NCBI GenBank assembly: GCA_003551745.1
Contig: PUNI01000491.1
Coordinates: 1 to 6,288, forward strand
DNA: 6,288 nt
From: Paracoccaceae bacterium
Lineage (GTDB): Bacteria > Pseudomonadota > Alphaproteobacteria > Rhodobacterales > Rhodobacteraceae
Reading direction: 5' to 3'
The notes beneath the pieces were generated by a model. The model made no database searches, was not told the origin of the DNA, and was given only the letters and a program-made list of their open reading frames with translations. Both the position numbers and the translations under genes were made by a program. Position 1 is the stretch's first letter, and every line of letters starts with the position of its first letter. Below are positions 4,461-6,288 of this stretch, in pieces.

Positions 4461-5861
4461 ATGCAGAAGACCTTCATCGGTCCCCGCCTGCGCCGCCTGC
4501 GGGCCGAGCGCGGCGAGACCCAGGCGCAGATGGCCCGGGCGCTCGGAGTCAGCGCTTCCTACGTCAACCTTCTCGAGAACAACCAGCGCAGCGTCTCGGT
4601 GCCGGTGCTGCTGCGGCTGATGGAGGTGTGCGGGGTCGACTGGCGCGAGATCGCCGAGGACGACAGCACCACCCATCTTGCCGATCTGCGCGCCGCGATG
4701 GCCGACCCGGTCTTTGCGGATGCCCGCCCCGATCTCGCGGAGCTGCGCGCCGCGCTGGTGCATGCGCCGGGACTGGCCGCCGCCTTCCTGAAGCTGCACC
4801 GCGCCTGGCTGGCGACGACCGATCAGCTGATGTCGCTGGCCGCCGGGCAGGAGGCCGACGGGCCGGCGATCGCGGCACCGCCAGAGGCCGGCGTGCACGA
4901 CTTCTTCCGCCGCAATCGCAACCATTTCCCCGAGTTGGAGGAGGCCGCCGATGCCTTCTGGCCGGCGCCGGTGCCGCCCGACGAGGTGTATTCGGCCCTG
5001 AAGGCGCGGCTGCGCAGCGCCGGCATCTCGGTGCGCCTGGTGCCGGTGGCGGAGATGCCGCAGACCCTGCGCCGCCATGACGAGCGCGCCGGCGAGGTGC
5101 TGCTGTCGGAGGCGCTCGATCATCCCAACCGGGTTTTCCAGCTTGTGCATGTCTGCGCGCTGCTCGAGCGACGGGCGCTGCTCGACCGGCTGCTGGAACG
5201 CAGCGGGATCACCGGAGAGACCGGTCGCGCCCGCTGCCGTGTGGAGCTGGCCAACTACGTCGCCGCCGCGGTGCTGATGCCCTATGACGCCTTTCTCGCC
5301 GAGGCGCGCGCCTCGCAATACGATTTCGACCATCTGGCGACCCGCTTCGGCGTCAGCTTCGAGCAGGCCTGCCACCGCGCCACCACGCTGCAGCGGGAAG
5401 GCGCGCAGGGGGTGCCGTTCTTCTTCCTGCGCATCGACCGGGCCGGCAACGTCACCAAGCGCTTCAACGCCACCGAGTTCCATCTGGCCGAATACGGGGG
5501 GGCCTGCCCGCGGCTGGAACTGCACATGGCGTTCCGGCTGCCGGGGCGGATCGTGCCGCAGTTCGTCGAGATGCCCGACGCGAGCCAGTATTTCGTGTTC
5601 TCCCGGACCGTCGATCGCCCCAGCTTCGGCCGGCAGGCGCAGGATCACCGGATGGCCGTGGGCATGGGCTGTGCGATCCGGCACGCGCCGGAGATCGGCT
5701 ATGCCGCCGCGTTCCGCGTCACCGGGGCCGAGGTGACCGAGATCGGGATCAACTGCCGGGTCTGCCCGCGGGCCAACTGCGACCAGCGTGCCCATCAGGC
5801 CGTGCTGCTGGCGCGCCCGATCGACGAGCGCCGCCGCGGCGCGACCCGGTTCGAGAGCTGA
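4461..5861 (+). CDS. ScfR-family short-chain acyl-CoA-responsive XRE regulator
   Basis: A 466-residue transcription factor. Domains in order: an XRE-type helix-turn-helix at about 9-63 (RLRRLRAERGETQAQMARAL, then SASYVNLLENNQR at 31-43); a linker; an IrrE/ImmA-like segment at about 220-312, with FQLVHVCALLE (226-236) where a peptidase would carry HExxH, plus LANYVAAAVLMPYDAF (263-278) and LATRFGVSFEQACHRAT (292-308); and the C-terminal ScfR domain from VPFFFLRIDRAGNVTKRF (318-335) to the cysteine cluster CRVCPRANC (432-440). The metallopeptidase motif is degenerate, so this should be a sensor, not a protease. RamB of Corynebacterium and PccR of Rhodobacter sphaeroides belong to this family and control acetate or propionate assimilation. 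The divergent mcl-mtkAB operon is the likely target, with acetyl-CoA, malyl-CoA or propionyl-CoA as possible effectors (inference). ATG 4461 is chosen because GGAAAG (4444-4449) lies 11 bases upstream; GTG 4449 would add four residues. Confidence 0.88.
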   Translation: MQKTFIGPRLRRLRAERGETQAQMARALGVSASYVNLLENNQRSVSVPVLLRLMEVCGVDWREIAEDDSTTHLADLRAAMADPVFADARPDLAELRAALVHAPGLAAAFLKLHRAWLATTDQLMSLAAGQEADGPAIAAPPEAGVHDFFRRNRNHFPELEEAADAFWPAPVPPDEVYSALKARLRSAGISVRLVPVAEMPQTLRRHDERAGEVLLSEALDHPNRVFQLVHVCALLERRALLDRLLERSGITGETGRARCRVELANYVAAAVLMPYDAFLAEARASQYDFDHLATRFGVSFEQACHRATTLQREGAQGVPFFFLRIDRAGNVTKRFNATEFHLAEYGGACPRLELHMAFRLPGRIVPQFVEMPDASQYFVFSRTVDRPSFGRQAQDHRMAVGMGCAIRHAPEIGYAAAFRVTGAEVTEIGINCRVCPRANCDQRAHQAVLLARPIDERRRGATRFES

Positions 5862-5862
5862 G

Positions 5863-5880
5863 CCTGCGCGCGGCGCGCGG
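5863..5880. terminator. GC-only dyad in the convergent gap, possible shared terminator
   Basis: The regulator and gcrA stop codons are only 19 bp apart and converge. The gap contains CC-T-GCGCGC and GCGCGC-GG separated by one base; allowing a 3-base loop and a bulged T gives a stem of about 7 bp usable from either strand. There is no T-run on either side, so intrinsic termination is doubtful; alternating GC runs also pair easily by chance. Confidence 0.3.
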
Positions 5881-6288
5881 TCAGCGCCGGCGGTCGCGCC
5901 GGGCCGACATCGGCTGGAACGCGAGCGCCACATGGGCCTCGCAGTAAGGCTTGCCGGGGGCGACCGGCAGGCCGCAGAACCAGAAGTCCTCGGTGGCGGG
6001 ATCGCCGATCGGCCATTTGCAGGTTCGCTCGGTCAGCTCCATCAGCGTCAGCTTTCGCGCCCGCTTCTCCACCTCACGCACATTGGCCAGCGCCTCGGCG
6101 CTGATCTCGTCGGTCGAGGGCTGCGGCGGCAGCGGCTGGCCGGCGGGAATGATCGCGCGCCGGGCCGGGCCGGGGTTCGGCGTGGCGGTCTCAGCAGGGG
6201 ACTCGGCGGCGGGTTCGGCCGTCGCCGATGCCGCAGTGTCGGCTTCGGCCACACGCAATTCAACGGTCGTGGGCGCGGCCGCCGCGGC
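5881..6288 (-). CDS. gcrA: GcrA cell-cycle regulator, C-terminal part (5' end beyond the window)
   Basis: The frame is open to the right edge, giving 135 visible residues; an internal TTG at 6258 is not a real start. The visible part begins with a low-complexity Ala/Pro/Glu/Thr-rich linker, then a short helix-like stretch rich in charged residues, then the GcrA C-terminal signature: LMELTERTCKWPIGDP, FWFCGLPVAPGKPYCEAH and VALAFQP. Conserved Cys and His residues occur in CKWPIGDP, FCG and YCEAH. GcrA proteins are alphaproteobacterial transcription factors that contact RNA polymerase through sigma70 and favour promoters methylated at GANTC by CcrM. The C-terminal domain shown here is the sigma-contacting part; the DNA-binding helix-turn-helix domain lies outside the window. 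The tail ends in a basic patch (ARRDRRR). It converges on the ScfR gene with a 19-bp gap and is probably functionally unrelated to the carbon-assimilation genes. Confidence 0.88.
   Translation of the reverse strand, partial: AAAAAPTTVELRVAEADTAASATAEPAAESPAETATPNPGPARRAIIPAGQPLPPQPSTDEISAEALANVREVEKRARKLTLMELTERTCKWPIGDPATEDFWFCGLPVAPGKPYCEAHVALAFQPMSARRDRRR

Noticed and set aside
4434..5933. Minus-strand open frame of about 499 codons opposite the regulator
   Set aside because: The plus-strand frame shows a complete HTH plus ScfR architecture; the antisense product is His/Gly/Gln-rich with no motif and would overrun the gcrA end.
1..6288. Mobile element, CRISPR, phage or defence system
   Set aside because: No transposase, integrase, terminal repeats, spacer arrays or defence domains are visible; all genes are compositionally uniform chromosomal genes.

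Overview
This is a GC-rich window, at a rough visual estimate close to 70% G+C. It looks like chromosomal DNA of an alphaproteobacterium, most likely a member of the Rhodobacterales. The evidence is the codon bias, a GcrA-type cell-cycle regulator at the right edge, a ZapE-type ATPase at the left edge, and a short-chain acyl-CoA-responsive regulator (ScfR family) of a type well known in Rhodobacter relatives. No tRNA, rRNA, CRISPR array, insertion sequence or other mobile element is visible.

Layout from left to right: the 5' part of a zapE-like gene (minus strand, cut by the left edge); a 202-bp gap with two hairpins; a membrane-anchored ClpP/crotonase-fold protein of unknown role (minus); then the core of the window, a three-gene minus-strand cluster read in the order mcl (malyl-CoA lyase) - mtkA (malate-CoA ligase beta) - mtkB (malate-CoA ligase alpha). 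A 191-bp divergent regulatory region follows, carrying several TTTACA/TGTAAA half-sites. Next comes a plus-strand ScfR-family regulator gene, and finally, converging on it, the 3' part of gcrA (minus, cut by the right edge).

The central module makes chemical sense as a unit. MtkAB joins malate to CoA using ATP, and Mcl splits malyl-CoA into acetyl-CoA and glyoxylate. Both reactions are reversible, so the cassette interconverts malate + CoA + ATP with acetyl-CoA + glyoxylate. It is the last segment of the methylotrophic serine cycle and could equally run towards malate when glyoxylate arises from the ethylmalonyl-CoA pathway or glycolate. The divergent ScfR regulator, whose family senses short-chain acyl-CoAs, is the obvious candidate controller, and the inverted repeats between the two start codons are the obvious candidate operators.

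Every gene family here is recognisable. The less ordinary points are the stand-alone mcl-mtkAB cassette paired with its own ScfR, the overlapping operator array with a shared central half-site, a shortened active-site-region loop in Mcl, and an uncharacterised membrane-tethered serine-protease-fold protein just downstream of the operon.
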